A DNA stretch of 64,000 nucleotides from Caballeronia sp. dw_19. Its GTDB lineage: Bacteria; Pseudomonadota; Gammaproteobacteria; Burkholderiales; Burkholderiaceae. This document shows, piece after piece, positions 9,164-19,253 of this stretch. Each line of letters starts with the position of its first letter. Positions within the stretch are counted from its first letter, which is position 1. The position numbers and the translations under genes are program-made. The stretch covers positions 1-64,000 of the forward strand of contig NZ_JAAVUQ010000008.1 of NCBI RefSeq assembly GCF_018449515.1. The letters are read 5' to 3'. The notes beneath the pieces were generated by a model. The model did no database searches. It was given only the letters and a program-made list of their open reading frames with translations, and was not told the origin of the DNA.

Positions 9164-10507
9164 ATGAATCGCGAACCTACCCCGCTGCATCCGCTGCTCG
9201 CCCGCCTGCGCGAAGCGCGCCAGACTACTGACGCGTTGTTCGGCATCGTCAAACCGGAATTCCTGTATGAACGCCCGATTTCCGAGCGGCATCGGATCGT
9301 GTTCTACATCGGGCATCTGGAGGCGTTCGACCGCAATCTGTTCGATCAGCGGCTCTTCGACCTGCCCAGCCGGAATCCCGAGTTCGACCAGTTGTTTGCA
9401 TTCGGCATTGATCCCGTCGATGGGGGTCTGCCAAGCGACCAGCCTCAAGACTGGCCGTCGCTCGACACGATTCGCGCCTATGTGCAGCGGATTCGCGATG
9501 ACATCGATGCGCGTTTCGATTCCGTCGAAATTACAAACCGCGAAGATAGCCATGACAATTCCAACGCTCCGGACGCTGCGCCCGAGACGCTGCTGGAGGT
9601 CGCGATCGAGCACAGGCTGATGCACGCGGAAACGCTCGCGTACATGTTGCATCAGTTGCCGCTGCATCAGAAAACCGGACCCGCGGTCACCGAAGACACT
9701 GCGAAACACCCGCTCGACGAGACCCTGCCAAGGGAAATGGTCCATGTGCCTGCAGGCATGGCTACGCTGGGGCTTAAGCGTGATAGCGGCACGTTCGGCT
9801 GGGACAACGAGTTCGGCGAACATAGCGTGGAGGTGCCGGCATTCGAGATGGACCGCTACATGGTGACGAATTCGGACTGGCTGGATTTCATCGATGCCGG
9901 CGGTTACGCGCATCGCGATTATTGGCGCGACAGCGACTGGGCGTGGAAAGAACGTGAAGGCATCGAAAAGCCGGCGTTCTGGGTGCGTGATGAATCGTCG
10001 GCGGAATCGGAAGACGCCGCAAAGCGCTCACGCTGGAAGCTGCGGACCATGTTCGCCGAGATCTCGCTGCCGGCGGACTGGCCGGTGTATGTGAGCCACG
10101 CTGAAGCCAGCGCCTATGCGAAGTGGGCGGGCAAGTCGCTGCCGACCGAAGCACAATGGCAACGCGCCGCCGAGGCGGCCCCACATGCCCAACAGGGCAA
10201 TTTCGATTTCCGCCGATGGGAACCGTCACCGGTCCAGGCTCACCCGGAGAATCACAGCGCGGCGGGCGTGGTGGGACAGTTCGGCAACGGCTGGGAGTGG
10301 ACGTCGACGACCTTCGGGCCGTTACCCGGGTTCGAGCCATTTCCGTTCTACCTGGGTTACTCCGCGAACTTCTATGACGACCAGCATTTCGTGCTCAAAG
10401 GCGGCTCGCAACGCACGGCGGCCTGCATGCTGAGACCGAGTTTTCGTAACTGGTTTCAAGCGCATTATCAGTACGTGTATGCCGGGTTTCGGTGCGTGCG
10501 GGGGTGA
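9164..10507 (+). CDS. EgtB-like non-heme iron sulfoxide synthase (DinB plus SUMF1/FGE domains)
   Basis: A 447-residue protein with an N-terminal DinB-like bundle and a C-terminal formylglycine-enzyme-like domain (about residues 195-447, ending GGSQRTAACMLRPSFRNWF and YAGFRCVRG). The iron-binding histidines of EgtB-type enzymes are present: H51 in YIGHLEAFD and the H-x3-H-x-E motif in EHRLMHAETL. The family couples a thiol or selenol donor to trimethylhistidine (ergothioneine or selenoneine) or histidine (ovothiol). No methyltransferase EgtD, lyase EgtE or SenB/SenC gene is adjacent, so the exact reaction is open. The start was placed at the ATG behind GGAG, rather than at a TTG 81 bases upstream whose extra residues are not family-like. 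Confidence 0.85.
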   Translation: MNREPTPLHPLLARLREARQTTDALFGIVKPEFLYERPISERHRIVFYIGHLEAFDRNLFDQRLFDLPSRNPEFDQLFAFGIDPVDGGLPSDQPQDWPSLDTIRAYVQRIRDDIDARFDSVEITNREDSHDNSNAPDAAPETLLEVAIEHRLMHAETLAYMLHQLPLHQKTGPAVTEDTAKHPLDETLPREMVHVPAGMATLGLKRDSGTFGWDNEFGEHSVEVPAFEMDRYMVTNSDWLDFIDAGGYAHRDYWRDSDWAWKEREGIEKPAFWVRDESSAESEDAAKRSRWKLRTMFAEISLPADWPVYVSHAEASAYAKWAGKSLPTEAQWQRAAEAAPHAQQGNFDFRRWEPSPVQAHPENHSAAGVVGQFGNGWEWTSTTFGPLPGFEPFPFYLGYSANFYDDQHFVLKGGSQRTAACMLRPSFRNWFQAHYQYVYAGFRCVRG

Positions 10508-10877
10508 CTATTGCTTTAACGTGAGCCAACTATCGTTCGGCAGAGCCGGTCTTATCATGGTCCCAGTGACTTTGAACGCGTTGCATCGATTGAAAACACA
10601 GCAGGCAGCTTCTATATGCAGACGTGGCCTGAAACTGACGGCCGCAAGACGTGTCATTTGCCAATCGACTAGGATCATCCGTGTATGAGCGCGACTTATT
10701 CTATTGGTGCGTCGAGCACGCTCTGCGCGTCAATATCGAAACCATCCGTTATTACGAGCGCGTGCGGCTAATGCCCGTGTGGCCGGGCACGTTTGAACGC
10801 GGTCCGGCGCCAGCAAGGCAATGCGGGGCGCCAAGACAAGACGCCGCCACATTGCCGTGCAACCGGCGTAACGGGCG
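10508..10877. other. Gap with a decayed MerR gene
   Basis: About 370 bases between the EgtB-like gene and cusF. Apart from the MerR fragment listed separately, I see no gene. A small hairpin (GTAAC/GTTAC near 10868) follows cusF on the minus strand but has no T-run. Confidence 0.5.
10685..10800 (+). pseudogene. Truncated, frameshifted MerR-family regulator (CueR-like remnant)
   Basis: From the ATG at 10685 the frame reads MSATYSIG, the usual opening of a MerR regulator, then loses homology; a different frame then reads VNIETIRYYERVRLMP, the highly conserved MerR recognition helix and wing (V-x-x-ETIRYYERxGLLP). So an N-terminal HTH is present but split by a frameshift within about 25 bases, and the rest of the gene (dimer helix and metal-binding cysteines) is missing. 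Its place at the 3' end of the copper operon suggests a former CueR-type copper sensor. Confident that it is a remnant, less sure of the metal. Confidence 0.8.
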
Positions 10878-11231
10878 TTACTGTTTCATCAGCTTCACGA
10901 TGGTCAGCGTCCCATCGACATTCTCCACGCGAACTTTGACCTTCTCACCCTCCTTCGCCTGTTTGATCATTGACGCGTCCTTCGCCTTGTAAGCCATCGT
11001 CATTGCCGACATGTTGATGTTCTCCAAGGCTCCATGCTGAAGCGTCACCATGCCGGTGGATGGATCAACCTTCTTGACGACCGCATCGGTGAGCGCTGAG
11101 TTGTCCGGCGCCATGGCACTCATTGCGCCATTGTCCATCTTCATGCCCGCCATGTTGTCGGCCGCCAGCGCTGCGGTGGCCAGCGTGAAGGGGGCACAAA
11201 AGGCGGCGGTCAGGGTTATCAACTTCTTCAT
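10878..11231 (-). CDS. cusF: CusF-like periplasmic copper-binding protein
   Basis: A 117-residue exported protein: signal peptide residues 1-23 (ending AALAAD), a Met-rich linker ([15 protein letters not shown]), then a CusF OB-fold domain. [26 protein letters not shown] contains the H and M residues of the CusF Cu(I)/Ag(I) site, and MTMAYKAKD the conserved M-x-M and following aromatic position. It would carry Cu(I)/Ag(I) to the CusBA pump. The start overlaps the cusA stop by four bases, so it is the last gene of the cus operon. Confidence 0.9.
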   Translation of the reverse strand: MKKLITLTAAFCAPFTLATAALAADNMAGMKMDNGAMSAMAPDNSALTDAVVKKVDPSTGMVTLQHGALENINMSAMTMAYKAKDASMIKQAKEGEKVKVRVENVDGTLTIVKLMKQ

Positions 11232-14200
11232 TGGCTTTCTCCAGAGTGAGTTTGCGGCACGAGCGTGCCAGTGGGTACTGCGTGAGGTTGAAGCGTTTCT
11301 TCGGTGTTTCGATTCGTGCGCGCGACGCGTCGGCGTTGCAGCAGGAGCCAGGCCGCCGGAATGATGAGCATGGACAAAAGCGGTGCGGTCACCATGCCGC
11401 CAACCATGGGCGCCGCGATGCGCTGCATGACTTCGGAGCCGGAACCATGGCCCAGCATGATGGGGATGAGGCCCGCCAGTACGACGGCGACCGTCATCGC
11501 CTTGGGCCTCACGCGCAGCACGGCGCCTTCACGGATGGCATCGATGAGCGTTGCTTCGGTAAAGGGCTCGCCTTCTTCTAGCCGACGATTAAGCGCGCCC
11601 TTCAGATAGAGCAGCATCACGACACCGAATTCCGCCGCCACGCCCGACAACGCGATGAAACCTACCGCCGTGGCAACGGACACCGCATGTCCCAGTATCC
11701 AGATCAGCCAGAAGCCGCCGACCAGTGCAAAAGGCACCGTCGACATCAGCAACAACGCATCGGCCGCCGAGTTGAACGTCAGGAAGAGCAACACGAAAAT
11801 AACGACGAGCGTCACCGGAATTACCGTCCGCAACTTGGCCGCCGCTCGCTCCAGATACTCGAACTGCCCCGACCACGCGATCGAATAGCCGGGCGGCAGC
11901 ACGACATTCTGCGCAACCGCGACCTGCATCGCCTTCACGGCCGATTGCAGGTCCGTGTCGCGAATGTCGACGTAGACGTAACCCGTCAACCGCGCATTTT
12001 CGCTCCGGATCATCGGCGGCCCATCGGAAATCTTCAGGGTGGACACGTCGCCCAACGTGATCTGCGCGCCCCGGTCCGTGACGATCGGTAACTGCCGCAG
12101 ATTGTCAACGGAGTTCCGGATCTCCCGTGGATAGCGGATATTGATCGGAAAGCGCTCGCGCCCATCGATGACCTCACCGACGTTATCCCCGCCGACAGCG
12201 GACGACACGATGGATTGAACGTCAGTAATCGACATGCCATAACGGGCGGCCGCCAGCCGGTCGATATCGACGTCGATGTAATGCCCGCCGTTCAGACGTT
12301 CCGCCAGTGCCGACGTCACGCCCGGGACATTCTTGACGGTGGACTCGACCTGCGTCGCGATCTTGTCGATCTGCCCGAGGTCCGGGCCGGAGATCTTCAC
12401 CCCCACGGGTGTCTTGATGCCGGTCGACAGCATGTCCAGGCGGTTGCGGATCGGCGGTACCCAGACGTTCGACAAACCGGGAACCTTGACGCGCGCGTCG
12501 AGTTCATCGATGAGCTTCTGGGGCGTCATGCCGGGGCGCCATTCGCTGCGCGGCTTGAACTGGATGGTGGTCTCGAACATCTCGAACGGCGCGGGGTCGG
12601 TCGCGGTGTCGGCGCGGCCCGATTTGCCGAACACGGTCTTCACTTCGGGCACCGTCTTGATGAGCCGATCCGTCTGCTGCAGCAACTCGGCCGCCTTGTC
12701 TGCCGAGATGCCGGGTAACGCGGTCGGCATGTAGAGCAGGTCGCCTTCGTCGAGCGGCGGCATGAATTCGCCACCGAGCCGCGACACGGGAATCATCGTG
12801 ACACCGAGCGCGACGACCGCCAGCGCAATCGCAATCCATGGCCGCCGTAGCGTCGCTTCGAGCAATGGGCGGTACAGCCGGATCAGCACACGATTGATCG
12901 GATTGGCGTTCTCATGCGGAATCCGGCCGCGGATCAGAAAGCCCATCAGCACCGGCACGAGCGTCACGGATAACCCGGCCGCTGCGGCGATCGTGTAGGT
13001 CTTGGTGAACGCCAGCGGTGCGAAAAGCTTCCCTTCCTGTCCTTCCAGCGAGAACACCGGGATGAACGACAGCGTGATGATGAGCAGCGAGAAGAACAGG
13101 GCTGGCCCGACCTCGGCTGCGGACTCTGCAATCAATTCCCATCGCTGGGAATTGGTGATCGGTACATCGGGGTGCTTATGATCGTACGCTTCCAGATGCT
13201 TGTGAGCGTTCTCGATCATCACGATAGCCGCATCGATCATCGCACCAATCGCAATCGCAATGCCGCCTAGCGACATCAGGTTCGCGTTGACGCCCTGATA
13301 GCGCATGACGATGAATGCGGCCAGCACGCCCAGCGGCAACGACAGGATGGCAACGAACGCACTGCGCAAGTGGAACAGGAACACCGCGCAGACCAGCCCG
13401 ACGATGATGAATTCCTCAAGAAGCTTGTCCTTGAGGTTGTCGACCGCACTGTTGATCAACTGCGAGCGGTCATACGTCGTCACGACCTCGACGCCCGGAG
13501 GCAGCGATTTCTTCAGGTCTGCGAACTTCGCCTTGACTGCGTCGATGGTCGTCAGCGCGTTTTTGCCCGAACGCATCACGATCACGCCGCCCGCCACCTC
13601 GCCTTCACCGTTCAATTCAGCGATACCGCGGCGCATTTCAGGCCCGATCTGGATGCGGGCGACGTCGCCAAGCAGCACGGGCGTCCCTGCGTCATTCGTG
13701 CGCAGCGCGATGTTGCGGAAGTCGTCGAGCGAATGCAGATACCCGGATGTCCTGATCATGTACTCGGACTCGCCCAGTTCGACGACGGACCCGCCCGATT
13801 CCTGGTTCGCCTTGCCAATCGCCTCCCCAACGGTTGCCTGTGTGATGCCGAAGGCGCGCAACTTGTCCGGGTCCAGGACGACCTGATATTGCTGCACCAT
13901 GCCGCCGATGCTGGCAACCTCCGAAACGTCCGGTACCGATTTCAACTCGAATTTGAGGAACCAGTCATTGAGCGCGCGAAGCTGCCCCAGGTCATGCTGG
14001 CCGGTTCGATCGACGAGCGCATATTCGTAGACCCAGCCGACACCGGTCGCATCCGGTCCGAGCGACACGGTCGCGCCCGGTGGCAAACGGCTCTGCACCT
14101 GATTCAGGTATTCGAGCACGCGCGATCGTGCCCAATACTGGTCCGTCTTGTCATCAAAAAGCACATAGACGAACGCGTCCCCGAACGAGGAATACGCGCG

Positions 14201-14446
14201 AATGGTGGTAGCCCCCGGCACACCCAGCAGCGTCGTCGTAAGTGGATACGTCACCTGATCCTCGATGACCTGCGGCGCCTTGCCGGGATACGAGGCCTTG
14301 ATGATGACCTGCGTGTCCGAGAGATCCGGGAGGGCGTCGAGCGGCGTCTGGGTCAGCGAGTAAAAGCCCCATGCGGTGACGAGCACGGTTGCGAGCAACA
14401 CGAGGAAACGGTTGTAAATCGACCAGCGAATGATGCGTGCAATCAT
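11228..14446 (-). CDS. cusA: Heavy-metal efflux RND transporter CusA
   Basis: A 1072-residue inner-membrane RND pump of the heavy-metal (HME) class. It has the two large periplasmic loops and twelve helices expected; [15 protein letters not shown] in helix 4 carries the charged proton-relay residues, and [18 protein letters not shown] is the HME signature leading to the metal-binding methionine cleft. Together with CusB and CusC it should expel Cu(I)/Ag(I) across both membranes. cusB upstream overlaps by four bases and cusF downstream by four bases, so stoichiometric co-translation is likely. Assignment to copper/silver rather than zinc/cobalt rests on CusF, the CusF domain in CusB and the Met-rich neighbours. 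Confidence 0.93.
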   Translation of the reverse strand: MIARIIRWSIYNRFLVLLATVLVTAWGFYSLTQTPLDALPDLSDTQVIIKASYPGKAPQVIEDQVTYPLTTTLLGVPGATTIRAYSSFGDAFVYVLFDDKTDQYWARSRVLEYLNQVQSRLPPGATVSLGPDATGVGWVYEYALVDRTGQHDLGQLRALNDWFLKFELKSVPDVSEVASIGGMVQQYQVVLDPDKLRAFGITQATVGEAIGKANQESGGSVVELGESEYMIRTSGYLHSLDDFRNIALRTNDAGTPVLLGDVARIQIGPEMRRGIAELNGEGEVAGGVIVMRSGKNALTTIDAVKAKFADLKKSLPPGVEVVTTYDRSQLINSAVDNLKDKLLEEFIIVGLVCAVFLFHLRSAFVAILSLPLGVLAAFIVMRYQGVNANLMSLGGIAIAIGAMIDAAIVMIENAHKHLEAYDHKHPDVPITNSQRWELIAESAAEVGPALFFSLLIITLSFIPVFSLEGQEGKLFAPLAFTKTYTIAAAAGLSVTLVPVLMGFLIRGRIPHENANPINRVLIRLYRPLLEATLRRPWIAIALAVVALGVTMIPVSRLGGEFMPPLDEGDLLYMPTALPGISADKAAELLQQTDRLIKTVPEVKTVFGKSGRADTATDPAPFEMFETTIQFKPRSEWRPGMTPQKLIDELDARVKVPGLSNVWVPPIRNRLDMLSTGIKTPVGVKISGPDLGQIDKIATQVESTVKNVPGVTSALAERLNGGHYIDVDIDRLAAARYGMSITDVQSIVSSAVGGDNVGEVIDGRERFPINIRYPREIRNSVDNLRQLPIVTDRGAQITLGDVSTLKISDGPPMIRSENARLTGYVYVDIRDTDLQSAVKAMQVAVAQNVVLPPGYSIAWSGQFEYLERAAAKLRTVIPVTLVVIFVLLFLTFNSAADALLLMSTVPFALVGGFWLIWILGHAVSVATAVGFIALSGVAAEFGVVMLLYLKGALNRRLEEGEPFTEATLIDAIREGAVLRVRPKAMTVAVVLAGLIPIMLGHGSGSEVMQRIAAPMVGGMVTAPLLSMLIIPAAWLLLQRRRVARTNRNTEETLQPHAVPTGTLVPQTHSGESQ

Positions 14447-16002
14447 TTCATCCCCCCGACCGGCTCGACCTTCGTCAATTGATATCCGTCATCAGACTGC
14501 TTGAAGACGAAATGCACGGCTTCGCCTACCGAGACGTCCGGGAAGGCCGTTGGAGACGGCTTGTCGAAGGTCATGGTCATCGCGCCCCATCCCAACGCCG
14601 GCACGGGTTGATGCGAGAACGTAATGTCACTGGAAGTGACTTTCTCGACCTTTCCAATCGTTTCGTAGGTTTGCGCGACAGCAGGCGCGGAAGCGGAGGC
14701 AGCCGCAGGTGCCACGGCCGACGCCGACGCGCCGGGAGCCGCGCTTCCTTCGAGCTTCGGCAGCACGGAGGTCAGACTCGCTTCCGAGTCGATCAGGAAC
14801 TGGCCGGAGGCGACAACCTGCTGACCTTCAGTGAGCCCGCTCGCGACTTCAGTGCTGTTGCCGCTGTCGTTGCCCACGGTGATCTCCACAGGCTGCAGCC
14901 GACCGTCGCCATTCCTGACGATAACAATCGACCGCTTGCCGGTCGTGATGACCGCTTCGGACGGCACGAGCAGGCGCGATACCGGTTTCGCCCCACTGAC
15001 GCGCGCGCGCATCAACATGCCCGGGGTCAGTTTCAACCCGGCGTTATCAATTTCGAGGCGCGCCTGCAACGTGCGGCTGTCGGCACTGATGCCCGGCAGG
15101 ATTTCGCGGATGTGGCCGCTGAAATGCTGTGACGGGTCGCCGGCGAAAGTCGCGTCTACCGTCATGCCGGGCTGTACCTGCAACGCGAGCGACTCGGGTA
15201 TTTCCACGATCAGCCATAGCTTCGACAGACCCGCGATCTTGGCGAGCGTTTGCCCCGGCGAGACCATCGCGCCATCGCGGACATTGAGCTCAGTCAACAC
15301 ACCCGCGTCCTGGGCGAATAGCGTCACGTGCGTCTGCGCTTTGCCGGTCCGGTCCAGGCTTGAGATGAGCCCTTCCGGAATCGATAGCGCCTGCATGCGC
15401 GCGCGTGCCGCGGCAAGCAGGCCGTCATCCATGCCGCCGCGCTTGAGCGCCAGATATTCTTCCTGCGGCGCCAGCCAGTCCGGGACGAACAGCGACGCGA
15501 TTGGCGCGCCCTTGGCCACCCGCTGCATCGGAGCGCTGGCATACAGATGATCGATATAACCCGTCACGCGCGACTGGACAACGTCCGCCATCGACTCGTC
15601 GAACTGGGTGGTGCCGACCGCGTCGAAACCTTCGGCCGTGTCCTGCCGGCGCACCGTTGCGTATCGGATGCCGAGATTCTGTTGAAGCCCGGAGTCGACC
15701 TTGACGCCGCTTGAACCGCCTTCGTCCGCAAAGACGGGCTGAAGCTCCATGTTCATGAAGGGAGATTTTCCGGGCTTATCGAAGTGCTGGGCCGGTACCA
15801 TCGGGTCGTGCCAATACAGTACTTTGCGGCCCGTCTTCGGATCGATGTCATTTCCTGGCGCCGGCGTGGCGGCGGCCATGGGGGCTTCTGTTCCGGGACG
15901 GTGGGTGCCGGCCACATAGCCGGCACCGAGCAGCGCGGCGGCAACGAACACCGCTGCAACGGCACGTACGAGTAGTTTCTGATTCATGTTTTTTCTCTTC
16001 AT
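14443..16002 (-). CDS. cusB: Efflux RND periplasmic adaptor CusB with C-terminal CusF domain
   Basis: A 519-residue membrane-fusion protein. After an N-terminal anchor/signal (residues about 8-30) comes a heavy-metal-binding motif ([16 protein letters not shown], then MNMELQPVF), then lipoyl/alpha-hairpin/beta-barrel adaptor domains, and from about residue 440 a fused CusF-like domain ([20 protein letters not shown] and WGAMTMTFD). The fusion means metal capture and hand-over may occur within one polypeptide, in addition to the separate CusF. An Ala/Ser/Pro-rich linker of about 30 residues joins the two parts. It overlaps cusA by four bases and cusC by four. Confidence 0.93.
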   Translation of the reverse strand: MKRKNMNQKLLVRAVAAVFVAAALLGAGYVAGTHRPGTEAPMAAATPAPGNDIDPKTGRKVLYWHDPMVPAQHFDKPGKSPFMNMELQPVFADEGGSSGVKVDSGLQQNLGIRYATVRRQDTAEGFDAVGTTQFDESMADVVQSRVTGYIDHLYASAPMQRVAKGAPIASLFVPDWLAPQEEYLALKRGGMDDGLLAAARARMQALSIPEGLISSLDRTGKAQTHVTLFAQDAGVLTELNVRDGAMVSPGQTLAKIAGLSKLWLIVEIPESLALQVQPGMTVDATFAGDPSQHFSGHIREILPGISADSRTLQARLEIDNAGLKLTPGMLMRARVSGAKPVSRLLVPSEAVITTGKRSIVIVRNGDGRLQPVEITVGNDSGNSTEVASGLTEGQQVVASGQFLIDSEASLTSVLPKLEGSAAPGASASAVAPAAASASAPAVAQTYETIGKVEKVTSSDITFSHQPVPALGWGAMTMTFDKPSPTAFPDVSVGEAVHFVFKQSDDGYQLTKVEPVGGMK

Positions 16003-17300
16003 TGGCTGGCGGTCACGTCAGCCGGCAGAATCTGATATTCGAGCTGCGCCCAGATCAACGAAACGTCCCGTTCGACGTTCAACACCTGAAGGTCCGTTTC
16101 GAGCTGCATGTGCCTCGCGTCCAATGCATCGGAGAGCGTGCCGGAACCAGACCGATAGGCGGCATTGGCGAGTTCCACTTTCTGTCCAGCGGCGGGGAGA
16201 ACGGTTTGCTTCAGATTGGCCAGGCGCTCCCGGCCGCTGGCGAGCTTCGCCGTCAAACTCTGGATATCGGCCAGGACTTGTCGCTCGGTATCTTCATAAG
16301 TGAGCCGCGCTTGCGTACCCATCTCGGACTTCTGCTGGACGTCGCGATCCTCGACATTCCTGCGGTTGATCGGCAAAGGGATAGAAACCCCTACCGACAC
16401 ATAGTCCGGAAAATTCCCGCCGCTCTTGAAGTAGGTCAACCCCCAGGTCCAGTTCGGGCTTCTATTGCTTCGGGTCACGTCGGTATCGGCGTCGGCCAGC
16501 GAGATAGCCGAGCGGGCTGCGATCAATGCAGGCTGAACCTGATCGAGTTGCTCCGCGCTTAAACCGGACACTTGCGATTCAAGCTCGGGCGGATCTCCCC
16601 CGACCTCCAGCACGTTGCCTCTGGCGGTCCAGCGCGACAAGACGATCAACGCGATCTTCTCGTCTTGCTGCGCATTGATCAGTTCGTTACGCGCATTGCC
16701 GAGGGTCAGGTTCGCTTGGGCGACATCGACCGCACTCCCTTTTGCGCCACGATATGACGCTTTTTTTGCGGCAAGTTCCTGGCCCAGATGGTCCACCAGG
16801 GCCTGGTTCAAGGCGACAGCCTTTTTCGCATAGATAGCGTTGAGCCATGCCATCGCCGTTTGTTGACGGACATTGGCCACGGTCTCGAGGTAAGTCGATT
16901 TATCGCGGTCCACAGCCCGATTCGCCATCGCCGTTTGTAGCCGGCGCTTGTCCGCGGACACCCATTCCTGCTGAATGCCGACGCCACGCATCGTGAAATT
17001 ATCTTGTCCGATGGTGAAGGCATTACGTCCATTGATCGGCAGGTCCTGAACACTCAGGTTCAAGGTCGGATTAGGCAGTTGTCCGGCTTTGACGACCACA
17101 TCGGATGTGCCCCGAACCGAGGCTTGCGAAGCCTGGATCGACGAAGAGTTGCTGGTCGCTATTTGGAGCGCCTCGTTGAGCGTCATGCCCGCGTCCTGAG
17201 CGTGCGCGGCGCTGCCTGCAAAGATACTGAGCGTGAAGAAAACGGCACGCGAGTGTGCCGAGGCGCGCCAGGATCCCGGCGTGCCGATAATTGAAAGCAT
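15999..17300 (-). CDS. cusC: Outer-membrane efflux channel CusC (TolC family)
   Basis: A 433-residue TolC-family protein with a signal peptide ending AAHAQ and two TolC repeats (MTLNEALQIATSNSSSIQ opening; second repeat from about residue 215). No lipobox cysteine is seen, unlike E. coli CusC, so it is probably not lipidated. It supplies the outer-membrane exit for the CusBA pump. The gene is 112 bases downstream of the small exported protein at 17413 and overlaps cusB by four bases. The order C-B-A-F is as in other Burkholderiaceae copper loci. Confidence 0.9.
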   Translation of the reverse strand: MLSIIGTPGSWRASAHSRAVFFTLSIFAGSAAHAQDAGMTLNEALQIATSNSSSIQASQASVRGTSDVVVKAGQLPNPTLNLSVQDLPINGRNAFTIGQDNFTMRGVGIQQEWVSADKRRLQTAMANRAVDRDKSTYLETVANVRQQTAMAWLNAIYAKKAVALNQALVDHLGQELAAKKASYRGAKGSAVDVAQANLTLGNARNELINAQQDEKIALIVLSRWTARGNVLEVGGDPPELESQVSGLSAEQLDQVQPALIAARSAISLADADTDVTRSNRSPNWTWGLTYFKSGGNFPDYVSVGVSIPLPINRRNVEDRDVQQKSEMGTQARLTYEDTERQVLADIQSLTAKLASGRERLANLKQTVLPAAGQKVELANAAYRSGSGTLSDALDARHMQLETDLQVLNVERDVSLIWAQLEYQILPADVTASQ

Positions 17301-17412
17301 GGTCTAACCCCGAATGGTCGAGCCACGCATGACCGCACGAGCGGACATACGGACTCACGTCCTGAGAAAGGACGACATCACCGCGTCAAAGCGGCGAACC
17401 AGAATGATGGAG

Positions 17413-17778
17413 TTAGAGAGACCGCGGAGGACGCCAGGGGCCATCCGGCTCGCGGACGGAGAGCGACTCTGCGTAGTGGAAACTGACGGGGACAAACGAC
17501 CCGACGGGTCGGACAACGGTGGGAGAAGAGACCGGGTGATAGAGGCTGCCCATCTGACACTGGGCAGTCACCTTGCATAAAGACGCTTTCGACTTACCGT
17601 GCTCGCTGGACGCTGGTGTCATCGAATCACAATTCGGCATATCGGCCGACATGGCAGCGGTGTCGCCGGTCATGTCGGCTTGCATCGGGCACTGTCCGGT
17701 CGTGCCGCTCGCTGCCAGCCCGCTCAGGGGCAGCATTGCACACAGCAGCAAGACGAGAAGTGTCCGGAGAATTTTCAT
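17413..17778 (-). CDS. Small exported Met/Cys-containing protein of the copper cluster
   Basis: A 121-residue protein of unknown function. Residues 1-22 are a signal peptide (LLVLLLCAMLPLSGLAA). The mature part has a Met/Asp-rich stretch (CPMQADMTGDTAAM) and four cysteines, including CKVTAQCQMG, then a proline-rich tail ending WRPPRSL. The layout resembles the protein at 18729 in the same cluster (signal peptide, C-x6-C region, PVSF/PSYR segment, proline-rich end), so the two look like distant paralogues. Location in the cus operon and the Met/Cys content suggest periplasmic copper handling; this is inference. Confidence 0.7.
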   Translation of the reverse strand: MKILRTLLVLLLCAMLPLSGLAASGTTGQCPMQADMTGDTAAMSADMPNCDSMTPASSEHGKSKASLCKVTAQCQMGSLYHPVSSPTVVRPVGSFVPVSFHYAESLSVREPDGPWRPPRSL

Positions 17779-17923
17779 CGCAGCAAGTATAGCTCAGCAA
17801 TTTCGATCTGATTGGCGGCCGTTTAACTCGACGAGTCAGTGTTCCGCGCAGGCGTTGCAATGACGACGCAGACGAAGATTCAGCGGACTCCGTTTTCGTC
17901 TGCGTCTCTACGTCGTTGGTTGC

Positions 17924-18178
17924 TTATAGCCGGCTCGACCTGCTTTCGCTTGAGGACAGCAACTTGCTCGCTTGTGGCGCGGCAGTGCTGTCCGACTCAA
18001 CGGGGCGCTGCATGAACCACATCATCAGCAGCATCGACAACGGACACAGCATCACTGCGGCGAAAGGCGCCAAAGCCAGGATCTCGGCGCGATACTGAGG
18101 CAGTGCCCAGTATGCGATCGCGAGAACCGCTACCAGCGCACCGGCGACTCTAAACAGGTATTTCATATTGCATTTCAT
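17924..18178 (-). CDS. Small two-helix membrane protein, DUF2933 family
   Basis: An 84-residue protein with two hydrophobic helices (YLFRVAGALVAVLAIAYWAL and ILALAPFAAVMLCPLSMLLM) ending in a Ser-rich hydrophilic tail. The sequence pattern CNMKYLFRV...LAPF...CPLSMLLMM is that of the DUF2933 family, commonly found near copper and silver resistance genes. The ATG behind GGAG (MKCNMKYLF) is preferred to an ATG 45 bases upstream. Function is not established; the conserved Cys/Met residues in or near the second helix could contact metal. Confidence 0.8.
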   Translation of the reverse strand: MKCNMKYLFRVAGALVAVLAIAYWALPQYRAEILALAPFAAVMLCPLSMLLMMWFMQRPVESDSTAAPQASKLLSSSESRSSRL

Positions 18179-18308
18179 GGAAGACTCCAGCCTCGGGGCC
18201 GATCGACCCCGAGGCGTCAGCAAAGCTCAGTTAATAAAGTGATGAGTCGACCTCATCCAAAGCGAACCGCTGCGGATCGATACCGCCTCATTGGACGGGT
18301 CTCGCGGC

Positions 18309-18554
18309 TCAGTTTTTGCCGTTCGCGCGCTGCTTGCTCATCATCGGACAGTCACCGTTGCTCATCATTGGACAACCGTCCATGTTCATCCCGCCGCTGG
18401 CCCCGGATCGCATCATTGGGCCCGCGTTGTCGACGGCAATAGAATCGGTCGGATACGCTCCACCACGAGGTCCGCCGCCGTTGGCCATGGCCAGACCGGC
18501 GAAACCAGTGATAAACATGAGCAGAATGGACATTGTCAGTCGTTTGATATTCAT
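18309..18554 (-). CDS. Small exported Met-rich protein
   Basis: An 81-residue protein with a signal peptide (residues 1-24, ending GLAMAN) and a short mature region rich in Gly and Met with the repeated motif CPMMS: GCPMMSNG and DCPMMSKQ, preceded by GPMMRSG and GGMNMDG. Closely spaced C-x-M-M and M-M pairs are typical Cu(I) ligand sets, so it probably binds copper in the periplasm. The start chosen is the ATG directly before the signal peptide. It lies between the DUF2933 gene and the other small exported protein, all in the same orientation. Confidence 0.72.
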   Translation of the reverse strand: MNIKRLTMSILLMFITGFAGLAMANGGGPRGGAYPTDSIAVDNAGPMMRSGASGGMNMDGCPMMSNGDCPMMSKQRANGKN

Positions 18555-18728
18555 TTTGAACTCCGGAAATGAGAGGTAATTCGGGGTGCGTGTTCGAGAC
18601 AGGAGCGCGCGGGACCAGGCGCGGATCGCGACTAGGCTGAACGCCCGGCGAGCGTTACACGCGCTCCGATCGACAGACGGCCTGACGCACGGCAGCGTCG
18701 TCACGGCTCTGTTTTACAGGGGGCGGGG

Positions 18729-19094
18729 TTAAGCGGTTTGTGGGGGGCGTTGGGGCGGTTCGGGGACGAACTGCGCATTGAGGACGCGGCTCATAGGCCG
18801 GTAGGAGGGCACCAAAGCCATCGCTGCAATGAATTGATAGGGTGGTGAGGCAAGCATGCCCAACGGGCCGCAGCAGGGACTATATGTGCCGGTTTGACAC
18901 GCTGTCTGCATCTGGACACATGGTGCTTTGATGCCATCTGTGCGGCGCTCCGAACCAGCCGTTGTAGACAGGTGCTCGTGGCTGGAGGAAACCGCTATCG
19001 AATTCCCGGAACATATCGGTGTCTGTGCCGAGTAGCCGACGAGCGGCAACCAGGCAATCAGAAAGCAGGCCATCAGTTTGATCAGGAATTTCAT
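18729..19094 (-). CDS. Small exported cysteine-containing protein, first gene of the copper cluster
   Basis: A 121-residue protein of unknown function with a signal peptide (LIKLMACFLIAWLPLVGYSA) and a mature part containing six cysteines, among them CVQMQTACQTG and PCCGPLG, and a proline-rich end (PEPPQRPP). It resembles the protein at 17413 in plan. It is the first gene behind a CueR-type promoter 50-80 bases upstream, so it should be copper-induced. The ATG reading MKFLIKLM is preferred to a TTG 12 bases upstream. Confidence 0.7.
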   Translation of the reverse strand: MKFLIKLMACFLIAWLPLVGYSAQTPICSGNSIAVSSSHEHLSTTAGSERRTDGIKAPCVQMQTACQTGTYSPCCGPLGMLASPPYQFIAAMALVPSYRPMSRVLNAQFVPEPPQRPPQTA

Positions 19095-19144
19095 GGTCTC
19101 AGTCAAGGCACCGCATCTTCGCCCACTGCGTCAGGTCTTTCTGG

Positions 19145-19175
19145 ATACTCAACCTTCCCTCGGTGGGAAGGTCAA
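19145..19175 (-). promoter_or_regulatory. MerR/CueR-type copper promoter with overlapping operator
   Basis: ACCTTCCC (19152-19159) and GGGAAGGT (19165-19172) form a perfect 8-base inverted repeat separated by TCGGT, the classic CueR operator. On the minus strand TTGACC (-35, 19175-19170) and GAGTAT (-10, 19150-19145) are 19 bases apart, the stretched spacing that MerR-type activators correct by DNA distortion. It faces the copper cluster. Confidence 0.8.
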
Positions 19176-19253
19176 CACTTTTTTCAAACTGCTTTTGTCA
19201 CGTCATTTCGATAATAGTTGAAATATCGAAACCAGTGCTTTAAGGTTCAACGC

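Noticed and set aside
13370..14482. A 370-codon frame opposite cusA
   Set aside because: Shadow of the CusA coding strand, no domain features.
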